A stretch of 64,000 nt of DNA from Fluoribacter dumoffii NY 23 (GCF_000236165.1 NZ_CM001373.1:2153893-2217892); one strand, 5' to 3'; positions 26,087-34,429 are shown, counted from the first letter of the stretch. The notes: generated from the letters alone by a model not told the origin. A program made the numbers and translations.

Positions 26087-28267
26087 ATGAGTAATTCTCA
26101 AGGGTTTGCTTTATTAGATCAAAAGATCCAACAATGGATCTGGAAACAAAATTGGACAGCCCTTCGAGATATTCAGGAACAAGCTATCCCTTTTGTACTA
26201 AAAAGGAATTGCGATGTTGTCATTGGTGCCACTACTGCATCTGGTAAGACAGAAGCCGCATTTCTCCCAGCATGCTCTCGATTAGTTGAAAATTTGTCAC
26301 TAGGCATTGGGATTTTGTATATAAGTCCTTTAAAAGCCTTAATTAACGATCAACAGCGCCGATTAGAATCACTTGGAGAAATACTTGGCATTTCTATAAC
26401 CTCATGGCATGGTGATGCCCTTGAATCAAAAAAAAATAATTTGCGGAAAAAACCAGAAGGAATTCTTTTAATTACTCCGGAATCACTAGAGTCCCTTGTA
26501 CTTCATCACTCTGGTTGGTGCACACAAGCATTTGCTAATTTAAATCATATTATTATTGATGAGTTTCATTCTTTCATTGGCACAGAAAGAGGCATGCAGC
26601 TTCTTTCCCTGATGCATAGGCTAGAATTTTTAACTCAACGTTTAGTTCCAAGAATTGCACTCAGTGCTACACTCGGGGATATGCAACAAGTTGCAAAGTA
26701 TTTACGCCCCCAACAAAATTTTCCTTGTAAAATTATTGAATCATCAACATCCAGATCCGATTTAAAAATTCAATTGAGAGGTTACTTATACCCAGCTCAT
26801 TTTAAGGAAAATACCCCGTCTGCATTTAATTTACTTACCGAAGATCTTTATAAAATTCTTCGAGGCAAATCTAACTTGGTTTTTGCTAATAGTCGTGGCC
26901 TCACAGAAGAAATTACAGCTAGTTTAACTGACCGTTGTAATAAAAATGGTGTACCTAACGAATTTTTTCCACATCATGGAAATCTCTCCAAAGAAATTCG
27001 AGAAAGTTTGGAAAAAAGGCTGCAAGATGCCCAATTTCCTACTACTGCAATTTGTACTATGACACTTGAACTAGGAATTGATATTGGAAATGTAGACTCT
27101 ATTGCCCAAGTTACTGCTCCAAACTCCGTTGCTAGCTTACGTCAACGTCTAGGACGATCAGGGCGTAGAGGAGAGCCAGCAATACTTAGAGTGTTTCTAT
27201 TAGAAAAAGAAATATCAGCCAAAACTCATCTTGTTGATAAATTAAGGTTAGAAACAATTCAAACAATTGCCATGATTAATTTGTTACTTAAAAAATGGTA
27301 TGAACCACCCGAGAAGCAACAATACCATTTATCTACTTTGATTCAGCAAACAATATCAGTGATTGGACAATATGGCGGTGTACGTGCGAATCAACTTTGG
27401 ACATTACTCTGTAAAAATGGACCATTTCATCTTGTTGACGCCACCACCTATGGAAAATTTCTAAAAGATCTAGGAAAGGAACATCTTATTTCGCAAACGC
27501 AAGATGGTGAAATTATTTTAGGCTCCAAAGGAGAGCAGCTTATTGAACACTATTCTTTTTATACTGCATTTAACACAACCCAAGAGTACCGATTGGAATG
27601 CGAAGGAAGAACTTTAGGAACAGTACCACTAGATGATATGTTGATTGAGGGTCAACTCATCATTTTTGCAGGTAAACGCTGGAAAATACTTGATATAAAT
27701 GCTGAAAAAAAATTAATTATATTGACACCATCCAGCGGTGGAGAACCTCCTATTTTCCATGGAGGTGGACAAATGGTGCATGCCATTATTAGAAAAGAAA
27801 TGTATCGAATTTACACAACCAAAGAACTGCCAGTTTACTTGAATTCAAATGGAATAAGACTATTTGAAGAAGGCGTAGATTTTTTTCATACTATGAAATT
27901 AGATGGGCGCAATATCATACAGGATGGAGCTACAACCTTTCTATTTCCGTGGAAAGGTGATAGAACAATAAATACCATTTCAGTCTTGCTTCGAAATCAA
28001 AATCTCACAGTTGGATGTACTGGTGGTGTTATAGAAATAGCTAAGTGTTCAATAAGCGATTTAAAAGGAACTATTACTAAAATACTAAATGGCAAAAAAC
28101 CTTCGACTAGTGCGTTAGCCAATACAGTAGCTAATACCAAGATTGAAAAGCACGATCATTATTTGTCACAAGAATTACGTGCTCTTAATTATGGGAGCAA
28201 GTCATTTGATATTGATGAAGCGTGGAGTTGGTTAGAATCAGTTTTATCTAAGATCCCAAATAATTAA
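26087..28267 (+). CDS. sngC: Shango component SngC: Lhr-like SF2 helicase
   Basis: 726 residues with helicase motifs in order: Q-motif region LRDIQEQAIP, motif I GATTASGKTEAA (47-58), Ia ISPLKALIND, motif II IIIDEFHSFIG (DEFH rather than DEAH, as in Lhr-like enzymes), III ALSATLGD, IV/V FPHHGNLSKEIRE and TMTLELGIDIGNVD, VI QRLGRSGRRGEP. The C-terminal ~300 residues are Lhr-like. It would unwind or translocate on nucleic acid in the defence complex. The ribosome site AAGGAT sits just before the ATG. Last gene of the operon, followed convergently by the broken DUF3644 gene. Confidence 0.87.
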   Translation: MSNSQGFALLDQKIQQWIWKQNWTALRDIQEQAIPFVLKRNCDVVIGATTASGKTEAAFLPACSRLVENLSLGIGILYISPLKALINDQQRRLESLGEILGISITSWHGDALESKKNNLRKKPEGILLITPESLESLVLHHSGWCTQAFANLNHIIIDEFHSFIGTERGMQLLSLMHRLEFLTQRLVPRIALSATLGDMQQVAKYLRPQQNFPCKIIESSTSRSDLKIQLRGYLYPAHFKENTPSAFNLLTEDLYKILRGKSNLVFANSRGLTEEITASLTDRCNKNGVPNEFFPHHGNLSKEIRESLEKRLQDAQFPTTAICTMTLELGIDIGNVDSIAQVTAPNSVASLRQRLGRSGRRGEPAILRVFLLEKEISAKTHLVDKLRLETIQTIAMINLLLKKWYEPPEKQQYHLSTLIQQTISVIGQYGGVRANQLWTLLCKNGPFHLVDATTYGKFLKDLGKEHLISQTQDGEIILGSKGEQLIEHYSFYTAFNTTQEYRLECEGRTLGTVPLDDMLIEGQLIIFAGKRWKILDINAEKKLIILTPSSGGEPPIFHGGGQMVHAIIRKEMYRIYTTKELPVYLNSNGIRLFEEGVDFFHTMKLDGRNIIQDGATTFLFPWKGDRTINTISVLLRNQNLTVGCTGGVIEIAKCSISDLKGTITKILNGKKPSTSALANTVANTKIEKHDHYLSQELRALNYGSKSFDIDEAWSWLESVLSKIPNN

Positions 28268-28342
28268 CTCATTTCATTCGCTAGAGCAAACGATTGCGTC
28301 TAATACAGACGCTATGTATATAACAGCTTTTTTCTACTTTTA

Positions 28343-29456
28343 TTAGCTTAATTCTCCAATTATAAAGTTTACCCAATCTTGCGAATATAAATAACCATCA
28401 AATCCCTCAACATATCCTGAATATTTGCCTTTATATTTAGGCATTTTTTTGGAAGGTCTTGCCTTATACTTCTTCCAAAGTTTAGTATGATGAGTCATGT
28501 TAAATTCTGGGATTTTTATTTTAACCTGTTCAACAACTTTTCCTGGCCTCAACTTATATTGTGATTCCACACCTTTGATCAAAGCGATGGCGTGATTGTA
28601 AGCTTAGCTCTTCCCCATCTAGATTAGTTACATTTACAAATTCTATAGCTAAATCTGTCGCACTAGCTCGGGAACCTATCTTTGGCACAAGAAATACACT
28701 TAGACGATATTTTTGACTTTCGATAATTTCATTACTCAAGTCATCACTAAAAGTCTGCATATACTCTCTTATGACTTTATAATTTTCTCTTTGGAAGCAT
28801 TTCATTGCTTCAGTTTGTTGTTCATTAGCCACTCGAGTCATTTGCATTGCCATAGCTAAATTAGCCATTAGTGCATGTTTATTACCAAATTCATTAACTA
28901 ATATTTCTTCAAAATTTAACAGTGCAGCTTGACAATATCCAGCGACTATAAGATCCAAGTAAGGTAAACTTCTATGCTCAATTTTGTTACGCAAACTAAT
29001 TAAGAATTTTAAATTAGACTTTTCTGGCGATTGCCCACTCCAATACTGTTCGCAACATTTACTAAGTTCCCAAGCTTTAGCTTCACCATCTTTGAACATT
29101 TGATTTCCTTGCTTATCTTTATAAAGATAAGCAATTGAGCTTTTGTCAAAAACAGCGTGAAATAGAGCAGTAAAGGCAATAACTATGTTGACAATAAAAC
29201 CATGGGTCTTCAGTGCAATAAAAGGATTTTTATAGGTTGCAACAGCAATAAGAGCAAACTCCTTAGCTTTCTTAATTAACATCTCTCTTTCTGAAGAATC
29301 GCTCACTCCCTCCAAATTTTGACAGTTTAATTTACGAAAGTCCTCTTGACTAAGAAAGGAGATACCTCTTACTTCATACCTTTTACCCGCATAATCGCAA
29401 AAAACTGGACGCTACTTTGATGTATTGGGTAATTCAATAACATGATTTTGTGACAT
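28343..29456 (-). pseudogene. DUF3644 protein gene with amber codon and frameshift
   Basis: The gene body 28554-29315 encodes most of a DUF3644 domain (AKEFALIAVATYKNPF, a central SLRNKIEHRSLPYLD and GSRASATDLAIEFV). Its C-terminal end (YKLRPGKVVEQVKIKIP ... HHTKLWKKYKARP ... YSQDWVNFI) lies in another frame at 28343-28582; the one-base shift is near 28590-28605. Upstream, the same frame extends to an ATG at 29456 but is cut by TAG at 29412-29414 (MSQNHVIELPNTSK-stop-RPVFCDYAGKRYEVRG). DUF3644 is a helical domain seen in defence-associated loci, function unknown. It may start at the TTG (29315) and be broken only once, or the upstream piece may be a different small gene. Confidence 0.7.
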
Positions 29457-29521
29457 AATTCATTCTCCAAACAACAGTCAAACCGTCGGAATGAAGCAAA
29501 TTCATTCTGACGAATTTAAAT

Positions 29522-29797
29522 TTATGCATTCTCAACGAGCTGTAACTGACCTTCGTCACTGGTTGAGTAATAAATTTTTTGTTGTTGAAGAAAATTCAAC
29601 ACATCACTTTTTCGATACAACACTTTACGACCGATTTTTAAATAGGGAACACCACCACCCGCCCAGCGGTTACGTTCAAGTAACTGGGTGGAGCAGCTTA
29701 ATACCGCAGCAATCGTTTGTTGATTAAAAAGCGCAGAATGTGGCGCAGATTCAAATTCGTTTAATAGATGTAAACGGGATGGTGTTTTTAAAGTCAT
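29522..29797 (-). CDS. AlpA/excisionase-like helix-turn-helix protein
   Basis: 91 residues. The core ALFNQQTIAAVLSCSTQLLERNRWAGGGVPYLKIGRKVLYRKSDVLNFLQQQ is a MerR-like winged helix of the HTH_17/AlpA type found in phage, island and plasmid regulators or excisionases; the GVPYLKIGRKVLYRKSDV wing is clear. It probably controls an integrated element. The broken 29456 frame starts 66 bases downstream, so both may form one operon. The repeat array at 30216-30303 upstream is a candidate binding region. Confidence 0.75.
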   Translation of the reverse strand: MTLKTPSRLHLLNEFESAPHSALFNQQTIAAVLSCSTQLLERNRWAGGGVPYLKIGRKVLYRKSDVLNFLQQQKIYYSTSDEGQLQLVENA

Positions 29798-30215
29798 AGG
29801 AAATTCCTCAGTTATTTACACCTCAGCCAAATGCCGAGATGTATCTTCCTTGAACAGAACTCGATGCATCATCCAGTATCACCCTGAACAATTGATTGAT
29901 ATTCTTTTCTCCTAATCCTTTGACTTCCAACTGCCTACATTTTGTTGGAACATCGGGCTTACTCCTTAAGCTTGGATAAAGTATTTCGTATTCCCTCAAA
30001 GAATGTCAAGCACAAAACAATTTCAAAGATGTGTTATCGAAGGATATTGATTGATACTGAAAATGAAATATAACACGTCATAAATTCGCAATTCGCGAAT
30101 TTACCATAACTTTTAGTTTTATTACTTAAGTGCAAGAATTATCCGTGTCCCATTAGTCCCGGATATTTTTATACGTCTACCAATGAGCATTAAATAATCG
30201 GAAAAATTCATTTGC
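29798..30215. other. Gene-free control region left of the 22-bp repeats
   Basis: About 420 AT-rich bases between the AlpA-like gene and the repeat array, without a credible ORF. The notable element is the inverted repeat at 30081-30103; a shorter CCAAC/GTTGG hairpin lies near 29927-29949. Confidence 0.4.
30081..30103. promoter_or_regulatory. 9-bp inverted repeat, candidate operator
   Basis: TAAATTCGC (30081-30089) and GCGAATTTA (30095-30103) pair perfectly across 5 bases. Position between the AlpA-like gene and the tandem repeats suggests a regulator site. Confidence 0.45.
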
Positions 30216-30303
30216 ATTCCATTTTGGACGAAGCTCTATTCCATATTAGACGGACATATAATCCATTTTGGACGAACCTTTAATCCATAATGGACGTATT
30301 TTT
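30216..30303 (+). repeat. Four tandem 22-bp direct repeats (iteron-like array)
   Basis: Four adjacent units start at 30216, 30238, 30260 and 30282, each exactly 22 bases. Each contains TCCATnnTnGACG after the first one or two bases; units 1 and 3 share TCCATTTTGGACGAA exactly. Two helical turns per unit place the motifs on one face of the helix, as in plasmid iterons or multi-site operators. It lies between the AlpA-like gene and hipBST. Confidence 0.75.
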
Positions 30304-30344
30304 GAGGCTAAACATGACTTTTTGTTCTTCCCCCCCCCTTGAAT

Positions 30345-30504
30345 TTACCGCGATAACAGTAATTTTTAGGAATTTATAATAAATAAATATGGGAAAATCA
30401 GGAAATCAATCAAATTTGCCGCCATAACAGTAATTTATGGTGAATTAATGCAAAGAAAAGCAATAATAAATTTATTTTTATCATTTTTACTGCTATAACA
30501 GTAA
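30345..30504 (+). promoter_or_regulatory. Three 18-bp palindromic operators, 71 bp apart, upstream of hipB
   Basis: TTACCG-CGATAA-CAGTAA at 30345-30362, TTGCCG-CCATAA-CAGTAA at 30416-30433 and TTACTG-CTATAA-CAGTAA at 30487-30504 share one pattern, the last being a perfect TTACTG/CAGTAA inverted repeat. Spacing is exactly 71 bases both times, close to seven helical turns. The last site ends 24 bases before the hipB ATG. This is the expected place for HipB operators; promoter elements cannot be set with confidence. Confidence 0.65.
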
Positions 30505-30528
30505 TATATAATTAATTTTTGGTGTTCC

Positions 30529-30753
30529 ATGCCCAAACACGAAATTGCCAATTTAATCCATTATTACCGCAAACAAAGCGGCTTATCACAACAAGAATTA
30601 GCCCGGTTAGCGGGGGTCGGTAAGACGGTTATCTATGATATTGAAAAAGGGAAAGAATCGGTGCGGCTAAATACATTGCTAAAAGTATTAGATGTGTTAA
30701 ATATTCAAATGAAATTTGAAACGCCTTTTCCTCAAACAACGGATAATAATTAA
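30529..30753 (+). CDS. hipB: HipB-type antitoxin/repressor
   Basis: 74 residues that are almost entirely a Cro/C1-type helix-turn-helix: HYYRKQSGLSQQELARLAGVGKTVIYDIEKGKESVRLNTLLKVLDVLNIQMKFE. It is the DNA-binding subunit of the HipBST operon and would autorepress through the operators upstream. Its stop overlaps the hipS start (TAATG). Size and fold match HipB; in HipBST systems HipB has a minor role in neutralisation, with HipS the true antitoxin (family knowledge). Confidence 0.88.
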   Translation: MPKHEIANLIHYYRKQSGLSQQELARLAGVGKTVIYDIEKGKESVRLNTLLKVLDVLNIQMKFETPFPQTTDNN

Positions 30754-31061
30754 TGAGAAAAGCATACATATCAGTGAATGGCATTAAGGCTGGAATATTA
30801 GAGGAATTACAAGGTGGAACCTATCAATTTACCTACTTTGAGGATTATCACGGCGCACCTGTTTCACTCACTATGCCGTTGAAAAATAAGGTCTATGAAT
30901 TTGACGTATTTCCACCCTTTTTTGAAGGATTACTCCCTGAAGGCATTATGCTTGAAGCATTATTACGTAAATATAAAATCGATAAAAATGATTATTTTGG
31001 TCAATTGATACTAGTTGGCCAAGATGTCGTTGGTGCAGTGACTATTGAGGAACTAAGATGA
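30753..31061 (+). CDS. hipS: HipS antitoxin (HipA N-subdomain 1)
   Basis: 102 residues corresponding to the N-terminal 'couple' subdomain of full-length HipA: AYISVNGIKAGILEELQGGTYQFTYFEDY, VSLTMPLKNKVYEFDVFPPFFEGLLPEG and the ending DKNDYFGQLILVGQDVVGAVTI. As a separate gene between hipB and the kinase it defines the tripartite HipBST arrangement, where HipS inhibits HipT. It overlaps hipT by four bases (ATGA), so strict co-translation is likely. Confidence 0.88.
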   Translation: MRKAYISVNGIKAGILEELQGGTYQFTYFEDYHGAPVSLTMPLKNKVYEFDVFPPFFEGLLPEGIMLEALLRKYKIDKNDYFGQLILVGQDVVGAVTIEELR

Positions 31062-31996
31062 AACGCTGCCCTATTACTTATGACGTAATTAGTGACCAAG
31101 AAAACTATTCGCAACGTGGATTACATTTGCTTTCCCCTCAATTAAAAAATCTTAGCCCATTAGATTTAAGTGCTGATGAGCAGCGACAGGAAGCAATTGC
31201 TCGTGTAGGAAAGATGTCTATTCAAGGCGTCCAAAAGAAACTAAGTGCCAAACTAAAGATTAAAGAGGGAGGTTTTGAAATCGTTGATCAATATGGTCAG
31301 TATATTTTAAAACCACAAAGTGATATTTATCCAGAATTGCCTGAAAATGAAGCCATTACTATGACCCTTGCAAAAACTATAGGCCTCGAAGTTCCGGTTC
31401 ATGGTTTGGTTTATTCTAAAGACAACAGTTTGACCTACTTCATTAAACGCTTTGATAGAATAGGCCATAATAAAAAGTTAGCTTTAGAAGATTTTGCACA
31501 GCTATCAGGTGAAGATCGACATACAAAATATAAAAGCTCTATGGAAAAAGTAATTACAGTCATACAGCAGTTTTGTACATTCCCAAGAATTGAATTCGTG
31601 AAATTATTTAAGCTGACGTTGTTTAACTTTCTGGTCGGCAATGAAGATATGCATCTAAAAAATTTTTCCTTAATTACTAAGGATAGAAAAATTTCCATAT
31701 CACCAGCCTACGATTTACTTAACTCAACCATCGCTCAAAAAAATACCAAAGAAGAACTAGCTTTACCTCTAAAAGGGAAAAAAAATAATTTAACAAAGAG
31801 TGATTTTCTTAAATATTTTGCCGTTGAAAAATTAGGATTAAATCAGAACGTCATCAATGGGATCGTACAAGAGTTCCATCAAATAATACCTGAATGGCGA
31901 AAACTAATTGGTTTCAGTTTCTTATCTCAACAGATGCAGGAGAAATATATCGAATTGCTGGATGAGCGATGCAAGCGATTCAATTTTTTTGATTAA
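31058..31996 (+). CDS. hipT: HipT Ser/Thr kinase toxin
   Basis: 312 residues, lacking the N-subdomain found in HipA. The Gly-rich loop has the conserved Ser (MSIQGVQKKLSA, S54), the ATP-binding Lys lies in QYILKPQS, and the catalytic and metal-binding motifs VGNEDMHLKNFSL and SPAYDLLNS are intact. E. coli HipT phosphorylates tryptophanyl-tRNA synthetase, and HipA the glutamyl enzyme; which target applies here is unknown. Structures of Legionella HipST proteins have been reported, as I recall. All catalytic residues are present, so the toxin is probably functional. Confidence 0.88.
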   Translation: MKRCPITYDVISDQENYSQRGLHLLSPQLKNLSPLDLSADEQRQEAIARVGKMSIQGVQKKLSAKLKIKEGGFEIVDQYGQYILKPQSDIYPELPENEAITMTLAKTIGLEVPVHGLVYSKDNSLTYFIKRFDRIGHNKKLALEDFAQLSGEDRHTKYKSSMEKVITVIQQFCTFPRIEFVKLFKLTLFNFLVGNEDMHLKNFSLITKDRKISISPAYDLLNSTIAQKNTKEELALPLKGKKNNLTKSDFLKYFAVEKLGLNQNVINGIVQEFHQIIPEWRKLIGFSFLSQQMQEKYIELLDERCKRFNFFD

Positions 31997-32082
31997 CTGA
32001 AATCAGCCGTAAAAATTCGAGTATACAGAAATGCTATATAAATATAGGATTACCGTATACTTAATTAAAATAATCGCCATAA

Positions 32083-32259
32083 GTAAATATTGAAAAAATC
32101 ATCTACAGCGAAGCATTCCATAATGAGCTATCACGCTTTATTCCTTTAGATGTTCAGGAAAGAACTCTAAAGAAAGATAAATTTAAAGAGTTTTTGATTA
32201 ATGAAACTCAATTATTGTTATTCGAAGTGCATGTCCATCAACCACATCAGGGGGATTAA
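32083..32259 (+). pseudogene. Short start-less coding remnant after hipT
   Basis: A 58-codon frame without a standard start, preceded by an in-frame TAA. It reads like protein: IEKIIYSEAFHNELSRFIPL then DVQERTLKKDKFKEFL and LLLFEVHVHQPHQGD before the stop. I recognise no family. Either a truncated gene end at the edge of the accessory region or a small gene using a rare start. Confidence 0.35.
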
Positions 32260-32665
32260 TATTCCACAATTTTTTATACCAGGATTCATCCCTATCGATA
32301 GGTCTTTTTATTATCTCATAAGCCAATGCGGCCTCATCTGTCGAACCCTACGATTATAAAGCTTTTATTTAGAAGAACAGCGGCATTTTACAGAAATGGG
32401 TATGGAATCAAATTCTCAAATTAAAAAAACCTGAAATACGGAAATCTTATTTAAAAGCCCAATTTTTTTAAAATTTCTAATTTTGGGTTTTTAACTTTCT
32501 CTAAAACCCCATACTAAATTTTCTAAATCTTCTAAACTATTCCCTTTTTGCTTCCAATTTAAATGAATGCTATGCATAAATAATTATACTTGTTATGATG
32601 CCTTTTTTGTGAAAACGCATTGTCAATCTTAAGTGCGTAGCGATTTTTAATTTTAAAGGAATATC
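32260..32665. other. Gene-free stretch before the barrel protein
   Basis: About 400 AT-rich bases. A weak hairpin pairs AAAGCCCAA-type sequence near 32455 with TTTTGGGTTTTT near 32490. The promoter of the 32666 gene should be near its right end; I see no other feature. Confidence 0.35.
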
Positions 32666-33355
32666 ATGTTAAGGAAAGCAAACCTGCTCGGCATAGCGTC
32701 TTTATTACTAGCGAGTCCCTGTTTTTCTGGGTTTTATGTTGGTGCGGGATTTGGTCCTGAAGGGGCTCATTTCACCCAAAAGGCTCATGTGGTTAGGCCC
32801 GGTACTTTTAATGTTTATGATACACAGCACTTTTCCGGCATAGGAGTATTTGGAACTTTATTTGGAGGATATGGTTGGCGCCATAACCGGTATTATCTGG
32901 CAGGAGAAATCAATGGGAATCTCAGCTCAGTTGAATATAAACTGGTTAATGACGAACTCCTACATAGGAATTTTTCCAAAACCACATTTTCCGTAAAAAG
33001 CAGTGAAGGCGTCAGTTTATTGCCTGGATTTTTTCTTTCAGACCTTTTTTTAGTCTATGGAAGAGTCGGTTATGCCAATGGTCGGGTCAAAATAAATGAA
33101 TCCGATCCAACAATTCAGAGCTCCACATCAAATCGTAGCGGTGTTCGTTATGGGGCTGGCGTTCGTTACAATATGTTCTCGCGATGGACTTTGATGATGG
33201 ATTACAGTCAAATCAATTATAGCAAGATAAAAAGTTTTGTATTTGAGCCTTTTGGAGGAGTTTCTAAGAGTACCAGAATTTATCCAAATACAGCTCAAGT
33301 GGCTTTTGGGATAATTTATAATTTTGATGCGCCTCAACCTGTATTTGTTAAATAG
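32666..33355 (+). CDS. Outer-membrane beta-barrel protein
   Basis: 229 residues with a signal peptide (MLRKANLLGIASLLLASPCFS, cleavage near 21-22), then alternating-residue strands typical of an 8-stranded barrel: GFYVGAGFGPEG, FGTLFGGYGWRHNRYYLAGEING, LFLVYGRVGYANGRVKI, GVRYGAGVRYNMFSRWTLMMDYSQINY and the terminal strand NTAQVAFGIIYNF. It belongs to the OmpA-barrel/porin-like family common in Legionella; the final residues after the last strand (DAPQPVFVK) are a short extension. Function unknown. AAAGGA lies 8 bases before the ATG. Confidence 0.82.
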   Translation: MLRKANLLGIASLLLASPCFSGFYVGAGFGPEGAHFTQKAHVVRPGTFNVYDTQHFSGIGVFGTLFGGYGWRHNRYYLAGEINGNLSSVEYKLVNDELLHRNFSKTTFSVKSSEGVSLLPGFFLSDLFLVYGRVGYANGRVKINESDPTIQSSTSNRSGVRYGAGVRYNMFSRWTLMMDYSQINYSKIKSFVFEPFGGVSKSTRIYPNTAQVAFGIIYNFDAPQPVFVK

Positions 33356-33356
33356 T

Positions 33357-33587
33357 TCAGCAAGCGTAGGTCGGAGGCCTCGCCCGACCTACGCTTGCTC
33401 CCATTCCAATATCTACCTTCTCACAAGAATCAATCAATTCATATCCATTTCTGTGCTGGGATTTAACGATTAACCATAAGTCCCCAACAACTACATCGTT
33501 GGGATTTTTAATATAATTTTTTGCCGCATTGGCATAAGCGTGATGCGTCATTAGTCCTAATAGTAACACCATTGATAAATACCGCAT
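33357..33587 (-). CDS. Small predicted secreted protein ending in a repeat
   Basis: 76 residues with a signal peptide (MRYLSMVLLLGLMTHHAYA). The mature part (KNYIKNPNDVVVGDLWLIVK...ELIDSCEKVDIGM) has no family I know. The last ~13 residues (SVGRARPPTYAC) are encoded by one arm of the inverted repeat at 33359-33399, so the original stop may have been displaced by repeat insertion. It lies just upstream of nothing on its own strand; the glutaredoxin gene precedes it with a 25-base gap, so the two may be co-transcribed. Confidence 0.55.
   Translation of the reverse strand: MRYLSMVLLLGLMTHHAYANAAKNYIKNPNDVVVGDLWLIVKSQHRNGYELIDSCEKVDIGMGASVGRARPPTYAC
33359..33399. repeat. 16-bp-stem palindrome (REP-like), convergent terminator
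   Basis: AGCAAGCGTAGGTCGG (33359-33374) and CCGACCTACGCTTGCT (33384-33399) pair perfectly around a 9-base loop. The AGCAAGCGTAG start is also seen at 39238-39248 and, shorter, at 35660, marking a dispersed family. It lies between convergent genes and can act as a terminator for both. Confidence 0.7.
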
Positions 33588-33612
33588 TGTGGATTTTTCT
33601 GAGTTTATTGAA

Positions 33613-34356
33613 TTACATAACCAACATAAATAACGCCATGCCTATCATCATTAAGTTTTCAGTAAGTGAAATAAAGCCTAAAGGCACATTACTGTCACCA
33701 CCTACACAAGCACATTTCAGTTCACGTTTATCGATGTAAACGGCTTTAAATACAGAGAGCGCACCGACTGTTCCTATGAATAAGGCAATGGGAATGGATA
33801 CCCAATTAAGTGCCCCTGAAATCATTAATACCCCTGCCAATCCTTCGGCAAAAGGATAGATGTAACTGTAAGGAACCCAGCGTTTCGCCAGAAGGTCATA
33901 ATTGAGAAACATCGTTGAGAAACTCTCAATGTTTTGAAGTTTCAATAGCGCAAGGACTGCCATGCTCAAGGCGATGAACCATCCTAAAGCCTGTGGCGTG
34001 AATGGATTACCAGAAAAGGCATAACTGGTTGCCATCGCCATAAGGGCTGTCATTGTAAAAAGAGCAGCAACAGGGCGATAACTTTTTTGCTTAGGGTCTC
34101 TAATTGTTTTCCCAAAGTGACGACGCAAATCATCATAACCACCTATTCGCTCATCGTTAATGAAGGTTTGTGGTGTGGTTTTAACGTGGTACTTTTCTTT
34201 AAAGGCATCGACTTGTTCGCGCGTGGTGAGCCATTTATCTTCGACCTCATAACCTTGACGCATCAGTAAATCCTTGGCTTTAAGCCCATAGGGACAGACA
34301 TGATTGCCCATGACCATGCGGTATAACACTGCTTTCTTAACGATTGCTCGATTCAT
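33613..34356 (-). CDS. Glutaredoxin fused to a MauE/DoxX-like membrane domain
   Basis: 247 residues. The first ~85 are a glutaredoxin fold (VLYRMVMGNHVCPYGLKAKDLL with C-P-Y-G in place of CPYC; KTTPQTFINDERIGGYDDLRRHFG). A membrane domain with four or five spans follows (from ~95), related to MauE/DoxX proteins, with a C-A-C motif in the last loop (ELKCACVGGDSNVPLG). Such proteins may pass electrons or metal across the inner membrane; the true role is unknown. It is divergent from a MerR regulator, whose operator sits in an elongated promoter reading into this gene, so metal or thiol stress control is likely. Confidence 0.75.
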   Translation of the reverse strand: MNRAIVKKAVLYRMVMGNHVCPYGLKAKDLLMRQGYEVEDKWLTTREQVDAFKEKYHVKTTPQTFINDERIGGYDDLRRHFGKTIRDPKQKSYRPVAALFTMTALMAMATSYAFSGNPFTPQALGWFIALSMAVLALLKLQNIESFSTMFLNYDLLAKRWVPYSYIYPFAEGLAGVLMISGALNWVSIPIALFIGTVGALSVFKAVYIDKRELKCACVGGDSNVPLGFISLTENLMMIGMALFMLVM

Positions 34357-34388
34357 TTTATTCTCTCTTAATCATGAACTATAGTAAT

Positions 34389-34420
34389 ACTATAGAGTAC
34401 GTACTATAGTACGGTGTCAA
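34389..34420 (-). promoter_or_regulatory. MerR-type promoter with 20-bp spacer
   Basis: On the minus strand TTGACA (34415-34420) and TATAGT (34389-34394) are separated by 20 bases holding a palindrome (GTACTATAGTACGTAC). MerR-family activators act on such over-long (19-20 bp) spacers by DNA distortion. It reads towards the glutaredoxin/MauE gene and lies next to the divergent merR gene. Confidence 0.7.
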
Positions 34421-34429
34421 GTGAGGTGA

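Noticed and set aside
24759..28267. BREX type 2 locus (BrxD and a BrxHI-like helicase)
   Set aside because: The ATPase and helicase would fit, but no PglX methylase, PglZ, PglW or BrxC-like gene is present; the TerB-N gene makes Shango the better reading.
30345..30504. CRISPR array
   Set aside because: Three short similar sites at equal spacing upstream of hipB, but only 18 bases long, palindromic and with unrelated, non-spacer-like intervals; no cas genes.
10330..31996. tRNA-integrated genomic island with a direct repeat of the tRNA 3' end
   Set aside because: I looked for a second copy of the tRNA 3' end (GTGGGCCCACCA-type) on the right side and found none in the window, so island limits are not set.
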